From Glaciecola sp. (GTDB lineage Bacteria > Pseudomonadota > Gammaproteobacteria > Enterobacterales > Alteromonadaceae): a stretch of 64,000 bases of DNA. Location: positions 1-64,000 of the forward strand of contig JAQWNF010000006.1 of NCBI GenBank assembly GCA_029246415.1. The letters run 5' to 3'. Below, piece after piece: positions 21,940 to 33,435 of the stretch; the first letter of the stretch is position 1; every line of letters begins with the position of its first letter. The notes under the pieces are model-generated. The model searched no databases. It was given only the letters and a program-made list of their open reading frames with translations, and had not been told where the DNA came from. The position numbers were made by a program, and so were the translations under genes.

Positions 21940-22154
21940 AGCATGTCTCTCATTGGGTTAGCAATTTAGGTGTCAGGGAAACGAGTTTAACTCATCTGCT
22001 CATCTGACCAGTAGTAAGAATATACAAAAGAAAAAAGCATACTGCAAGTTTTTCACTATTGTTTTTTGTACCGCGTAAACTAAAAAGGCATTAACAGGGT
22101 ATAAAATGAAAACTAAATACAAATTAAAGTATAGACCTAATCCTGATTTATGTA

Positions 22155-22216
22155 CTAGTTAGCTATGTGCTAACTAGCTTCATACCAATCAGGTATGTAT
22201 TAATCAGGTTTGTACT
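22155..22216. repeat. Inverted repeat CTAGTTAGC-tatgt-GCTAACTAG plus degenerate 15-bp tandem AATCAGGT(A/T)TGTA(T/C)T
   Basis: Read directly; stem 22155-22163/22169-22177; tandem units 22187-22201 and 22202-22216 (13/15 identical). Confidence 0.6.
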
Positions 22217-22249
22217 AAACATCGACACCACAACAGGCCGTTAAGCAAT

Positions 22250-22507
22250 ATGAAAAATGAATTAGAAAGTAAACTACTACTGAGTGTGTTTGATAAAATA
22301 AGGCAACATGGTGCTCACTCTGAACGCCAGTATCAACTTGATGGGATTACAGCCTACACAGACCATGATGGCTATACCTTATTTATAGAAGACGCGTTGG
22401 TCAAATTGCGCTTTGGTTTTCATAACCAGTATGTGTATGACTATATAAAAGAAGAGCACAAACAAGCATTTGATAAAAAGCTACAAGCGATTAATGCCAA
22501 ATATTAG
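22250..22507 (+). CDS. Hypothetical protein (85 aa)
   Basis: Coherent acidic/aromatic small protein; no recognised domain. Confidence 0.5.
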   Translation: MKNELESKLLLSVFDKIRQHGAHSERQYQLDGITAYTDHDGYTLFIEDALVKLRFGFHNQYVYDYIKEEHKQAFDKKLQAINAKY

Positions 22508-22563
22508 TCTGATTAAGTGAGCCTTAGCCAATATGACTAGGTGTTAGTAGGCATTAGGAGGAA

Positions 22564-25500
22564 TTACAGCCATTTATCTAATTCGGCTTTTAACCGTTCA
22601 GAGTTGATCGGTTTAGCGATGTAGCTGTTCATACCTGCGGTGAGACATTTTTCTTCGTCTCCTTCCATCGCATGAGCGGTCAGAGCAATAATAGGTGTAA
22701 ACCGATGAGAATGGTAAACCGAATCAGATCTGATCAGCTTAGTGGTTTCATAACCATCTAATTTAGGCATTTGGCAATCCATTAGGATCGCATGATAACG
22801 AATCGTCCTGTTAGCTAATAAGTGAAGTGCTTCTAGGCCATTATTCGCTATTTCTACATCGATAGCTAAATTTTCCAACATATTTGCTGCTACCGCTTGA
22901 TTGATTTCATTGTCTTCGACGAGTAATACTTGTATGTCCGCAGACTGATGGGCTTGTTGGGTGAAAAAAGGCATCGATGATGCCGTGATTCTAGGGTTGT
23001 TCATTTGATGTAGAACGTACGTAAGCATATGTTGTTGCGCAAAATTGCTAAAACAACCATTGAGACCGATATGATGTAAATTATGTAAATCGCTTTCGGT
23101 TAATTGTGTATCAAGTAAAAAAAGATAAAGTCCTGCAAAATTGTTTTGCGCACGAATCGCTTTTACTAGCTCAACCCCTGACATGCCTGATAAATTTTGG
23201 GCAATGAATACCGCTGTTAATTCTTCATTTAATATATGTTCATGTAAAAATTTCATACACGTATGCGCATTTTCTACTAATTGAATATCATATAAGTCAG
23301 GATTGATATGAGTATTTAACTGTACAGAATAGCCTGATTCGCCAACGATTAATAGCGTTTGCTTTTTATGTTTTATTTGAGTCTTCGGCGCTGTTATATC
23401 TAAGTGCGTATCAATCGTAAACCAAAACTCTGCCCCAGATTTGTACGTTGGGTTGAATCCAATTTCCCCTCCGAGTAAGGTTACGAGTTGTTTGCAAATG
23501 GTTAAACCTAGCCCCGTTCCTCCCACTGCTCGAGTCGAAGTGGCATCTAGTTGAGTAAACTCTTGGAATAACAACGCGACTTGTTCATCCGTAATGCCTG
23601 AACCGGTATCCGTGACTGTGATGTTGAGAGCATTTTCTTGCGTCTGCAAAAATGACAAAGTGACATGACCTGTTTCGGTAAACTTAATCGCATTGACACA
23701 TAAATTCATTAAAATTTGTCGCAATCTCAATGGATCAGTAGTGAGGTGAGTTATCGGAGCAGGTAAAATATGTAACGAGAGTCCTTTGGCAGTGAGTAGG
23801 GGCTGAAGCTCCGTCTCTAGCTCATTGAGTACTTGGTCTAATGCACAATGTTGAGGATTAACTTTTAGTTTGCCAGCTTCGATTTTAGAAAAATCTAAAA
23901 TATCATTAATTAGGCTTAATAATGCCTCACCGCTTTGTTTAATCGCTTGTGCATAGCCAGCTTGTTGTGGTGATAATGTCGTGTGCTGCAATAGCTCATT
24001 CATGCCAATAATACCGTTAATAGGGGTACGGATTTCATGGCTCATATTAGCCAGGAATTGGCTTTTAGCCTTACTCGCTTCAGTTGCTCTATGCTCAGCT
24101 TGTTTCATTGCGGTGATGTCTTGAAACGTGCCCTTTATGCGGACAGCTTTACCATCAACATGCTCGGTAAACCCTATCGCACGAACCCAAATGTGATTAT
24201 TTTTGGCAGTAATAAACGGTAGTTGTAAATCCCAAGGAGTACCTTCTTCGACAGAAAGATTTATTGCATTGGTAATAATGGGTTGGGCCTCAGGCGCATA
24301 ATAGTTAATCGCATCCTCAACTATCACTTTTTCGTTTAATGGCAGTTCATGGATCCGATAGACTTCATCTGACCAATACACTTCATTAGTGAGAAGATCC
24401 AACTCCCATCCGCCTAAGCGAGCAATTTTAGAGGTCGCTTCCAATGTTTGCTGGTGACGTTCAGTTTGTGCTTTCAATGCATTAAATTGGGTAATATCAC
24501 GGCCCATATATAAATAACCATCGAGGTTACCTGAACGGTCAAATAACGCAGTGACCGTCAGAGCAATAGTTAATTTTTCAGACTGACGGCTATAGAAAAT
24601 AAAATCATATTCAATGCGTTGGAGCTTTGTTGTAGCGAGGTGGAACGCTGTAAAGTCATGTGCAACATCTTGGCCAATTACTTGTGCTATGTGTTCTGCA
24701 AAACGTGCATATTCAGATGGTCTAATAAACACATCCATCGAGCTTTGGCCAATGACCTCAAAATTTTGCCAGCCTAGTAGCTCGGTAGCATATTCATTAA
24801 ATGTGACAATCTTACCGTTAATATCCGTTGAAATAATGATTTGTTGGGCACTGTCCAAAATAGCACGTTGTAAGTTATTTTTGGCACGGAGCTTATTTTC
24901 AACACTTTTACGCAAAGAAATATCACTTTCAATAAAAATAAACCCTGCTTGATTATTGTCGAGAGTGACGGGTTTAGTTTGCAGTTTTATCCAATAGCTG
25001 CGTGCATTGGCTTTAGTGAGTAGCAGCTCACCTTGATATGCTTCAGCATTACTCAAGGCGATGTGTAAACGTTTAACTTCAGCCGTGTTTGTTTGGGCAT
25101 TAATTCTAAATAATGGATCTTTACCAAGTAGTTGCTGTTCGTTGTAACCAGAGAGCTCAGTGGCGGCTTGGTTTACCCAAAAAATATTACCCTGTTCATT
25201 GGTGATCATAATTGAACTATCAGACATTTGAGTCACGAGTGCAAGGAGTTCATTGGATGACTCATTGGCTTTTTGCCTTGATGCTTCCATAATCGTTGCG
25301 ATTACTGATACTTGTTCACCGTCATCTATCTTTTCTAAAGAAATCGTCACGTCAATAAGCTGACCGTTGGCATGTTTACCCAAAAACACATTGCCAGCTC
25401 CCATGGCACGACGCGTATCTGAGGCGATAAATTGTGCAACAAAATTATGATGAATCGCATGGATATGATCGGGTAGTAATATATTTAGGGGCTTGCCTAG

Positions 25501-25641
25501 TAGCGCGGGAGAATGGTACCCAAATAGCTCATGAAGCATCGCATTGGCATAGATAATCTTCCCATCTGCATCCACATTTGCAATTCCATTAGCGCAGGCA
25601 TCAAGCATTCGTTCGTAATGATTAGCAGGAAGATTATTCAA
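22564..25641 (-). CDS. Hybrid sensor histidine kinase: multiple PAS, HisKA, HATPase_c, two REC domains (first degenerate)
   Basis: [20 protein letters not shown]-box; [14 protein letters not shown]2 box; [11 protein letters not shown]...[18 protein letters not shown]2. Confidence 0.92.
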   Translation of the reverse strand: MNNLPANHYERMLDACANGIANVDADGKIIYANAMLHELFGYHSPALLGKPLNILLPDHIHAIHHNFVAQFIASDTRRAMGAGNVFLGKHANGQLIDVTISLEKIDDGEQVSVIATIMEASRQKANESSNELLALVTQMSDSSIMITNEQGNIFWVNQAATELSGYNEQQLLGKDPLFRINAQTNTAEVKRLHIALSNAEAYQGELLLTKANARSYWIKLQTKPVTLDNNQAGFIFIESDISLRKSVENKLRAKNNLQRAILDSAQQIIISTDINGKIVTFNEYATELLGWQNFEVIGQSSMDVFIRPSEYARFAEHIAQVIGQDVAHDFTAFHLATTKLQRIEYDFIFYSRQSEKLTIALTVTALFDRSGNLDGYLYMGRDITQFNALKAQTERHQQTLEATSKIARLGGWELDLLTNEVYWSDEVYRIHELPLNEKVIVEDAINYYAPEAQPIITNAINLSVEEGTPWDLQLPFITAKNNHIWVRAIGFTEHVDGKAVRIKGTFQDITAMKQAEHRATEASKAKSQFLANMSHEIRTPINGIIGMNELLQHTTLSPQQAGYAQAIKQSGEALLSLINDILDFSKIEAGKLKVNPQHCALDQVLNELETELQPLLTAKGLSLHILPAPITHLTTDPLRLRQILMNLCVNAIKFTETGHVTLSFLQTQENALNITVTDTGSGITDEQVALLFQEFTQLDATSTRAVGGTGLGLTICKQLVTLLGGEIGFNPTYKSGAEFWFTIDTHLDITAPKTQIKHKKQTLLIVGESGYSVQLNTHINPDLYDIQLVENAHTCMKFLHEHILNEELTAVFIAQNLSGMSGVELVKAIRAQNNFAGLYLFLLDTQLTESDLHNLHHIGLNGCFSNFAQQHMLTYVLHQMNNPRITASSMPFFTQQAHQSADIQVLLVEDNEINQAVAANMLENLAIDVEIANNGLEALHLLANRTIRYHAILMDCQMPKLDGYETTKLIRSDSVYHSHRFTPIIALTAHAMEGDEEKCLTAGMNSYIAKPINSERLKAELDKWL

Positions 25642-25744
25642 AATTATCGATATATCAAAAAGTTGCTGTATATATTGTGTAGCACAATTTATAGCACTTG
25701 CGGTACAATAGCTACAATTTCTTACTCGGAGAACGCTTTCACCT

Positions 25745-26671
25745 ATGGCTAATTCTATTCACCAGCCGCGCTTTTCAATCGCTTTTTTTCATCCTAAATA
25801 TTGGTTGATTTGGTTTGGCTTAGCGGTCTTATATACCATCACCTTATTACCCTTGCCGGTACTTCGTAAACTGGCTCATGGCAACGCTTGGTTACTCAAA
25901 AAATTAGCCAAAAAGCGTGTAGAGATTGCGCGACAAAACCTCGCTTTATGTTTTCCAGAGATGCCAGCCGAGGAGCAACGTCAGTTACTAGAAAAGCATC
26001 TTGTGACTGCGGGAATGGGCTTGTTTGAAACTGCGATAGGCTGGTGGTGGCCAGATTGGCGCTTACGCCGTATTATTGAAGTAGAGGGTATGGAGCATAT
26101 CCATAGTATTCAAGCGCAACAAAAAGGGGTGTTAGCTTTAGCTATCCATAATGTAAATCTTGAAACGGGCTGTAGAATGTTAGGCTTATTTCATAAGAGC
26201 GTGGCATTTTATCGTCCTCACAATAATCCGCTAATGGATTATGTGCAATTCAAAGGACGGGTGCGCTCAAATGAATACTTGATTGATAAGCGCAGTTCTC
26301 GTGCACTGCTCAGTGCGCTGGATGAAGGGAAAATCTGTGCCTATTTGCCTGATCAGGACTATGGCCCCCGTGGCGCCGTGTTTGTGCCCTTTTTTGCCGT
26401 AGCAAAAGCTGCAACTATTAGTGCGACCCTAATGTTCGCAAGACGTGCTGATTGCATCCCATTAATGGTTAGTACCCAAGTTACGCCCACGGGCTACAAA
26501 ATAAAATTTTATCCACCTATGGTAGATTTTGCCGATAAAGAAGATGAAGCGGCGTTAACTGATTTAAACCAGCGTATTGAACAAATGGTTCTCGAACAGC
26601 CTGAAAGTTATTTATGGATGCACAAACGCTTTAAAACTCGTCCGCAAGGTGAGCCTAGTCTCTATCAATAG
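25745..26671 (+). CDS. lpxL: Lipid A biosynthesis acyltransferase (LpxL/HtrB family)
   Basis: [55 protein letters not shown]. Confidence 0.85.
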   Translation: MANSIHQPRFSIAFFHPKYWLIWFGLAVLYTITLLPLPVLRKLAHGNAWLLKKLAKKRVEIARQNLALCFPEMPAEEQRQLLEKHLVTAGMGLFETAIGWWWPDWRLRRIIEVEGMEHIHSIQAQQKGVLALAIHNVNLETGCRMLGLFHKSVAFYRPHNNPLMDYVQFKGRVRSNEYLIDKRSSRALLSALDEGKICAYLPDQDYGPRGAVFVPFFAVAKAATISATLMFARRADCIPLMVSTQVTPTGYKIKFYPPMVDFADKEDEAALTDLNQRIEQMVLEQPESYLWMHKRFKTRPQGEPSLYQ

Positions 26672-26728
26672 ACGAGCTGAACAATCGAGTCAACAGAGCG
26701 GCGTAGCATCAATATCAGGAGCCAGGTT

Positions 26729-27319
26729 ATGGGTAAAAAAAGCTCACAAGTTAAGTTTTGGCTAATTTATATAGTCCTGGTTGGTGTGGTGATCGTGTTG
26801 GCTTTTACCTTAATAAAAGTCAATAAAGACAACCCCAAACCTAAAACGGCGACTAATATACAACAAAGTTTATCGGATTTTTATCGCCGTCACCGAAACG
26901 ATGATGGTGCAGCTAAGATGAATGATAAAGGTGAGTTTGTGGTGGACTTGGCACCCGCTGAGCAATCTATTTCTCAGCGCCTCAAGGGTATTCCATCAAG
27001 CGCAGCAAATACTCAACGCGATCCTGCAGGAATGCTGCAAAATCGAAGTTTTGGGACTGGCTCACACTTGAGCAAAGTCATTAATGATTATGCTCAAAAC
27101 GAAGGGTTAGTGGTCATATGGGATTTGCCACAAGACTTTGTGGTCAAAAGTGGCTTTCAAATCAGTGATACCATAGCGGGTACGCTAAAAACTCTGCGCG
27201 GCTCGATTAAACATAATTTTGCCGAGCCGATTCATGTACTGTTATGTCCAGAGAAACGTTCGTTAATCGTCACCATGCAAGCGCCAGATTCCTTAGACAA
27301 ATACTGCACGGTACTATAG
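26729..27319 (+). CDS. Membrane-anchored protein with TcpQ-like C-terminal domain
   Basis: Single N-terminal TM; LSKVINDYAQNEGLVVIWDLPQDFVVKSGFQISDTIAGTLKTL resembles TcpQ/secretin-associated domains. Confidence 0.6.
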   Translation: MGKKSSQVKFWLIYIVLVGVVIVLAFTLIKVNKDNPKPKTATNIQQSLSDFYRRHRNDDGAAKMNDKGEFVVDLAPAEQSISQRLKGIPSSAANTQRDPAGMLQNRSFGTGSHLSKVINDYAQNEGLVVIWDLPQDFVVKSGFQISDTIAGTLKTLRGSIKHNFAEPIHVLLCPEKRSLIVTMQAPDSLDKYCTVL

Positions 27320-27340
27320 TTAAAAATTATAGCGCAAACA

Positions 27341-30232
27341 TTAGGGGGCAAAGGTACGATCCCAAATGCGCTGAACTTGTGCTTCAAGCTCGGCATAAAA
27401 TGGTGCTTGGTCGAGCTTCGCTCGGTGCAAAGCCTCATGATGCTTATGATGGCGCAAGTTAAGATACGCGTTAATTAATATTTGAGCGTCTTGCTGCGGG
27501 ATTAATTGCGCGTCTCCCAATGCGGCTAATTGGCGTAAGTTATCCGAATAATGAATGATGTCAGGATGGGTAGCGGTAAATAATAGACACCAATATTGGG
27601 TGAGAAACTCAATATCTGCCAAACTTCCTTTGTCTTTTTCACCAAGATGGTCGCGCATTTTTTGGCGCATGCTACCTACATCATTGATTAATTGCTTAGG
27701 CTCTCGTGTTTGCCCAATAATACTTTGGCGTATTTGTGTAAACTGCGCACTTAAAGTGCGGCTACCTATAATCATTCTGGTGCGGCAAAGCGCTTGATGC
27801 TCCCATACCCAAGCTTCATTTTGCTGATACTCGGCAAACGTATCAATATGACAAATCACCAACCCTGAGTTACCAGACGGGCGTAAGCGTAAATCAATTT
27901 CATACAAATCACCCAATAGTGAATTGGTGCCAGCAAGGCTCACGACACGTTGAATTAATTTAATATAAAAGTGTTGGGCTGACACCGATTGCTTACCGCC
28001 TTGGGTCATGACATCGCTGCCGCAATCATGGACAAACACAATATCTAAATCGGAGGTGTAACTGAGTTCAAATCCGCCTAATTTGCCATAGGCAATCACG
28101 CCGATCCCCATATTATCAACCGAGTAGCCAACAGGCTCTCCGAGGCGACGTGAAGTTTGATGCCAAGCTTGTTTGATTTGCGCATCAAGCAATACTTCAG
28201 CGAGCATAGTTAACTTATCGCTGACTTGGGCAATCGGTAAATAATCGAGAATATCCGAAGCGGCAATTCTAAAGCGTTGTGCTAATTTAAATTGACGCAT
28301 GGTATGCATGATGACTTCATCATCATCTTGTTCAATACGCAATAACACTTGTTGTAACTCGGAAGAAAACTCATTTCGCCAAGCATGTATATCATGTTCG
28401 CTATGCTGTAAATATTGAGGATGGATCAGTTCGTCAAGTAACACTGGATAGGCACAAATGTGCTCGATAACCCAGCTACTTTTGGTACAAAACAGCAGTA
28501 GTTGTTGCCGTACACCAAGGTTTTCCATGATTAATTCTAAATATGCCGTCCGCGATGCTATCGCCGTTAACAACGCACTAATAGATTGGACTGCTTGTTC
28601 ATGCCCCTGATCTTGTTGGCTTATTTCATATATAAATACGGGAACAAGTTTAATTAATATTGCTTCACCTCGGTCGCCGATGTGGGCTTTATTTAAATTG
28701 TATGCAAGTTGTTGTAAGAGAACTAAGATTGGCTCAACCGATTCGCTCTTAATGTGCGAGTTGATTTGTTGTAGTTGTTGGTAAACTGATGCAGCACTAG
28801 GCAGGAGACTTGGTTCATGCGTGATTTCTTGCCAAAAATCATGGCTCCAATCATGTCGCTCTTGTTGCGTGTTATCTTGTGTTTCTTCTTGTATGAACAC
28901 ACTAAAATGCTGATGAATGACTTGTTGTACCTGCTCAATTCCGCGCATGATCCCATGTTCTGCCGGGCAATATACACTTAACTCTGGATGATCAGTTAAA
29001 TAGGCATACATAATGGCGGCTAGCGTGTCTTGTCCTGACTGAGTATCAGGCAAAGTCTGTGTTTGAGCATTATTAAACTGTTGTAATGTGTGTTCTGCTT
29101 TGCGCAAAATAAGGTAGCAATGCGTAATGGATTGTACAACGTCTTGCGGTAATAACTCTTCTTGCTCAATCACGCTTAAAGCACTAAATATAGAAACTGT
29201 TTTGAGGGCCGGGATACGCCCTGCATAAATAAGCTGAAAAGATTGGACTAAAAACTCCACCTCGCGAATCCCGCCCGCACCAAGTTTGATGTTATGGGTA
29301 AGTTGTCTTCGACGAACTTCTTGGACGATCTTTTGTTTTAAATCACGCAAAGACTCAATAATACTAAAATCGACATAGCGTCGATAAATAAAAGGTCGGA
29401 TGATATTGGCAAGAGCGAGTTTATTGGTATCTTGTGCTGCGGGAACAGGATTAATGATCCGTGATTTGAGCATCGCAAAACGTTCCCAGCTACGACCTTG
29501 GCTTTCATAGTAGTTTTCCATCGCTGAAAACGGTAGTACCAGGGGCCCACTTTCGCCAAATGGACGCAAGCGCATATCCACGCGATATACTTGCCCGTCA
29601 GTAGTTTGAGTGTTTAACAGGTGAATTAGTTTTTGTGCTACTTTGATAAAAAACTGTTGATACTCAAACGGTTTACGGCGCTCGCTAAATTCACCTACTT
29701 GCGGGTAAGTAAAAATCAAATCAATATCAGAAGAAAAATTCAATTCTTTGCCGCCTAGTTTACCCATACCTAAGATATATAACTCTTGGCGTCCATGCTC
29801 GTCGGTTGGGGTACCATAACGCTGTTCAAAGCCTTTATAAGAAAAGTCATAGGCTTGCATGATTAAGTTATCAGCCAAGCGCGACACTAGCTCAAGCGAG
29901 GTTTCGATCGATTGTTGATTGAGTACATCGCGCCATAAAAACAACAGCATCCCTAGATGACGACTGACCCTAAGTAGGGTTAGTTGCTGTGCTTCGGAAA
30001 GTGCAGCAAGCTCGGTATAGCCTAATTGTGTTTGCGCAATATCGACCACATCTAATGAATCTAAGGCAGTTTGCTGAGTTTGCACATCAGCAATAAGTGA
30101 GAGCATCCAAGGATATTGTTGTAAGGTTTCTTGAGCAAATTGACTAATATCAATGACTTGTTGAAGCTCATTGGTAAACGCAGATTCGAAGGCGACGTCT
30201 GGTACTAAAGATAATAATTCTTCTGAGTTCAT
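27341..30232 (-). CDS. glnE: Glutamate-ammonia-ligase adenylyltransferase
   Basis: Duplicated nucleotidyltransferase motifs GKLGGKELNFSSDIDLIF and GKLGGFELSYTSDLDIVF. Confidence 0.95.
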   Translation of the reverse strand: MNSEELLSLVPDVAFESAFTNELQQVIDISQFAQETLQQYPWMLSLIADVQTQQTALDSLDVVDIAQTQLGYTELAALSEAQQLTLLRVSRHLGMLLFLWRDVLNQQSIETSLELVSRLADNLIMQAYDFSYKGFEQRYGTPTDEHGRQELYILGMGKLGGKELNFSSDIDLIFTYPQVGEFSERRKPFEYQQFFIKVAQKLIHLLNTQTTDGQVYRVDMRLRPFGESGPLVLPFSAMENYYESQGRSWERFAMLKSRIINPVPAAQDTNKLALANIIRPFIYRRYVDFSIIESLRDLKQKIVQEVRRRQLTHNIKLGAGGIREVEFLVQSFQLIYAGRIPALKTVSIFSALSVIEQEELLPQDVVQSITHCYLILRKAEHTLQQFNNAQTQTLPDTQSGQDTLAAIMYAYLTDHPELSVYCPAEHGIMRGIEQVQQVIHQHFSVFIQEETQDNTQQERHDWSHDFWQEITHEPSLLPSAASVYQQLQQINSHIKSESVEPILVLLQQLAYNLNKAHIGDRGEAILIKLVPVFIYEISQQDQGHEQAVQSISALLTAIASRTAYLELIMENLGVRQQLLLFCTKSSWVIEHICAYPVLLDELIHPQYLQHSEHDIHAWRNEFSSELQQVLLRIEQDDDEVIMHTMRQFKLAQRFRIAASDILDYLPIAQVSDKLTMLAEVLLDAQIKQAWHQTSRRLGEPVGYSVDNMGIGVIAYGKLGGFELSYTSDLDIVFVHDCGSDVMTQGGKQSVSAQHFYIKLIQRVVSLAGTNSLLGDLYEIDLRLRPSGNSGLVICHIDTFAEYQQNEAWVWEHQALCRTRMIIGSRTLSAQFTQIRQSIIGQTREPKQLINDVGSMRQKMRDHLGEKDKGSLADIEFLTQYWCLLFTATHPDIIHYSDNLRQLAALGDAQLIPQQDAQILINAYLNLRHHKHHEALHRAKLDQAPFYAELEAQVQRIWDRTFAP

Positions 30233-30421
30233 GCAAAATGCTCAATTAAAGTAAATGAAAAATACTCAACAACAATACTGCGATAAATCAGCACAATAAG
30301 CAATATTAATGAAGCTAGTAGTGGTGTTATAAATGAAATGACTTAATCGTTTAAGGTAAAGCTTTATTTTTACCAAAAATCAATTTATATTAACATTGTA
30401 ATTACATTTAAAAGGGTTGTT

Positions 30422-32515
30422 ATGCGTTATTTATTATTATTGATTTTAAGTGTTTGTGGTGTTGTTAATGCCGAGCATCATCAAGAACAAAAGCCAGTGT
30501 TATCTGTATCATCGCCGGATCAGCATATCGTGTTAAGTTTTACCGACAATGATAATGTTGCGCAGTATCAAGTGTCATTTAATGGCAAAGCAGTCATTGA
30601 ACCTAGTAAATTAGGTTTTTTGTTTAAAACTGCTGTGCCTATGTATCGCGACTTTACTATTAGTGAAGTGTCGCGCAATCAGTCTGATACATCTTGGGAA
30701 CAACCTTGGGGTGAACAACGTGTTATCCGCGATCAGCACAATGAGTTAGTGGTTAAATACACCCACATCACAGATTCGAACAATATGTTTTTTGTGCGCG
30801 CTCGAGTATTTAACGACGGTATTGGCTTTCGTTATGAAGTACCTGGACAGGGTGAGCGAGCGATAACGCGAGAGTTAACCGAGTTTAATTTTGCTGATTC
30901 TCACCTTGCCACGGCATATTGGATCCCAGGTCAAGGACGCGAGCGCTATGAGTACTTATATCGTACTACGCCATTACAACAAGTGGATAAAGCGCATACG
31001 CCTTTTACAGTTGCTTACCAAGACGGCACGCATGTGGCAGTTCATGAGGCTGCATTAGTCGACTATGCTGGTATGAGTTTGCAAAAACAGCAATTAGGTG
31101 TATTTACCGCTGATTTATCCCCACGTGCAGATGGCATTAAAGTCCTTAAAAATGATTCGTTCACGACCCCTTGGCGTACTATCACAATAGGTGACGAAGC
31201 TGTTGATTTAATCAACTCGTTCATCGCATTAAATTTAAATGAACCATCCACGTTAACGGATACTTCATGGATTAACCCCGGGAAATACATCGGTATTTGG
31301 TGGGGGATGCATATTGATAAATACACCTGGGGTTCAGGTGATAAACATGGCGCAACCACCCAACGCACTATGGATTACATGGATTTTGCGTCACAGCATG
31401 GTTTTGATGGTGTGTTAGTTGAAGGTTGGAATACGGGGTGGGATGGTAACTGGATTGCTAATTCTGAGTTATTTTCGTTTACCCAATCCTACCCTGATTT
31501 TGATATCGATGCAGTAGCCAAACATAGTGTAAAAACTGGAGTGAAATTGATTGGCCATCATGAGACCTCCGGGGGGATTACCAATTATGAAGCGCAAATG
31601 GAAGATGGCTTTGCTCTTTATAATAAAATCGGCGTAGAACAGATTAAAACCGGTTATGTTGCTTTTGGGCAAAATCTTAAGCGTCGAGATGCCCAAGGGA
31701 TCATGCGTTATGAATTTACCGATAGCCAAGATGTAGTGAATCATTTTATCCATAATGTTACTACAGCAGCAAAATACAAGTTGTCGATCAACACCCATGA
31801 GTCAGTCAAAGACACAGGTTTACGCCGTACTTATCCAAACTGGATCTCTCGCGAAAGCGCGCGTGGTCAAGAATACAATTCAGGTTGGGCGCCGCCGAAT
31901 CCGCCGGAGCATATGCCATTACTTGCATTTACCCGCATGTTAGCAGGACCAATGGACTTTACTCCGGGGATTTTTAACTTTGATTATGAGCGTGTGCATG
32001 GTGGTGGTCCAGAGTGGGGGGATAAGCCTTACACACGTCCTTTAAGTACCTTAGCACAGCAATTAGCACAATATGTTGTAGTGTATAGCCCGATCCAAAT
32101 GGCAGCCGATCTACCAGAAAATTATTTGGCCAAATCTAGGCCGTTTCAGTTTATCAAAGATGTGCCTACTGATTGGGAAACATCCATCGCCTTACAAGGT
32201 GAGGTAGGTAAATTTGTGGTGTTTGCACGTCAAGAAAAAGCGCATCGTCAATATTCTGGAGATGACTGGTATTTAGGCGCTTTGACCAATGAAGACGAAC
32301 GTCAAATCACTGTGCCGTTAACATTTTTAGATAAAAACAGCACGTATGAAGCACAGATTTATCGTGATGGGGACAAGGTCGATTGGCAAACCAACCCTTA
32401 CGACATGATCATAGAAACTAAAACTGTTACTGCTGCCGATACACTTAAAATTCGTTTAGCTGCTGCTGGAGGGGTAGCTATACGCTTTAAAATCTCGCAT
32501 AATCAGGCAAACTAA
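30422..32515 (+). CDS. Glycoside hydrolase family 97 (alpha-glucosidase/galactosidase), exported
   Basis: GIWWGMHIDKYTWGSGDKHGATTQRTMDYMDFA, VEGWNTGWDGNW, HHETSGGITNYE, NTHESVKDTGLRRTYPNWISRE. Confidence 0.9.
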   Translation: MRYLLLLILSVCGVVNAEHHQEQKPVLSVSSPDQHIVLSFTDNDNVAQYQVSFNGKAVIEPSKLGFLFKTAVPMYRDFTISEVSRNQSDTSWEQPWGEQRVIRDQHNELVVKYTHITDSNNMFFVRARVFNDGIGFRYEVPGQGERAITRELTEFNFADSHLATAYWIPGQGRERYEYLYRTTPLQQVDKAHTPFTVAYQDGTHVAVHEAALVDYAGMSLQKQQLGVFTADLSPRADGIKVLKNDSFTTPWRTITIGDEAVDLINSFIALNLNEPSTLTDTSWINPGKYIGIWWGMHIDKYTWGSGDKHGATTQRTMDYMDFASQHGFDGVLVEGWNTGWDGNWIANSELFSFTQSYPDFDIDAVAKHSVKTGVKLIGHHETSGGITNYEAQMEDGFALYNKIGVEQIKTGYVAFGQNLKRRDAQGIMRYEFTDSQDVVNHFIHNVTTAAKYKLSINTHESVKDTGLRRTYPNWISRESARGQEYNSGWAPPNPPEHMPLLAFTRMLAGPMDFTPGIFNFDYERVHGGGPEWGDKPYTRPLSTLAQQLAQYVVVYSPIQMAADLPENYLAKSRPFQFIKDVPTDWETSIALQGEVGKFVVFARQEKAHRQYSGDDWYLGALTNEDERQITVPLTFLDKNSTYEAQIYRDGDKVDWQTNPYDMIIETKTVTAADTLKIRLAAAGGVAIRFKISHNQAN

Positions 32516-32532
32516 TTTTATAAGTAAGCTGT

Positions 32533-33435
32533 ATGCTAGAAACCCTAGTTAATTTGATAGATTTGCCGCCAAGCGTCTTAACATACCTAGCGATAGATAT
32601 TGCTATCGCGTTGGTATTGTTAGGTGTCATACGATGGTTGTCGGGTGTGCCGAGTGATATTAATGTCACTCAAGAGTTGGGAGAAAAAGACAACTTTGCG
32701 TTTGGGATCTCGGTTGCGGGGCGCATGCTCGCTTTGTGTATGGTGTTGTCTGCGGTAGTTGGACGGCATATTGGCCTAGGTTTTGAAGTGGCTGCAATGG
32801 GCACCATAATGTTTGGTGCGATTGGTATCATCTTGATTAGAGTCGGGCGCATCGCTCATGACAAAATTGTATTGCATTTGGTGGATAAAGAGCTCGCTAT
32901 TCGCGAGCGCAATACTTCTGTGGCGATAGTCGATGCTTCTAGTGCGATAGCCTCAGCGATTGTTATTTATGGCATGATTAATTGGGTTGATGGTACTGAC
33001 ACGCATGCAATAGTCGGGATTTTAACGGGCTTTTTGGTCGTGTTAGCGATTTTGTTATTAACGACTCGTTTGTATGAAATTCGCTTTGCGCGAAACAACC
33101 AAAACGATTCGTTCCAAGGTATGCTGCGCAAAGATAATTTTGCGTTAGCGATCCAACATTCGGGTAATTTGATTGCCACAGCCATTGTGGTGTCTACGGC
33201 TGGTAGTATACTCAATTATGAAGCGCAAACTTATGTGAGCAATCTAACGGGTTGGTTAGTTTGTGGGATCGCGGCCTCTTTGGGACTTGCAATAGTGGTG
33301 GGGATTGCTAAGCGCGTCGTATTGTTCGGTTTGAATTGGAAAGAAGAAGTCGATCAGCAAGGCAATGTTGGTCTGGCATGTATTGAATGGGTGCTCAGTG
33401 TTGGTATTGCACTGATTGCACTAGGTTTGGTCTAA
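32533..33435 (+). CDS. DUF350 family integral membrane protein
   Basis: Multiple TM segments, duplicated EKDNFAFGISVAGRMLA / RKDNFALAIQHSGNLIA pattern. Confidence 0.75.
   Translation: MLETLVNLIDLPPSVLTYLAIDIAIALVLLGVIRWLSGVPSDINVTQELGEKDNFAFGISVAGRMLALCMVLSAVVGRHIGLGFEVAAMGTIMFGAIGIILIRVGRIAHDKIVLHLVDKELAIRERNTSVAIVDASSAIASAIVIYGMINWVDGTDTHAIVGILTGFLVVLAILLLTTRLYEIRFARNNQNDSFQGMLRKDNFALAIQHSGNLIATAIVVSTAGSILNYEAQTYVSNLTGWLVCGIAASLGLAIVVGIAKRVVLFGLNWKEEVDQQGNVGLACIEWVLSVGIALIALGLV

Noticed and set aside
21975-21995. Possible PsrA-like box GAAAC-GA-GTTTA upstream of the fadE-like gene
   Set aside because: Imperfect, single instance, and regulator presence unknown; too weak to list as a site.
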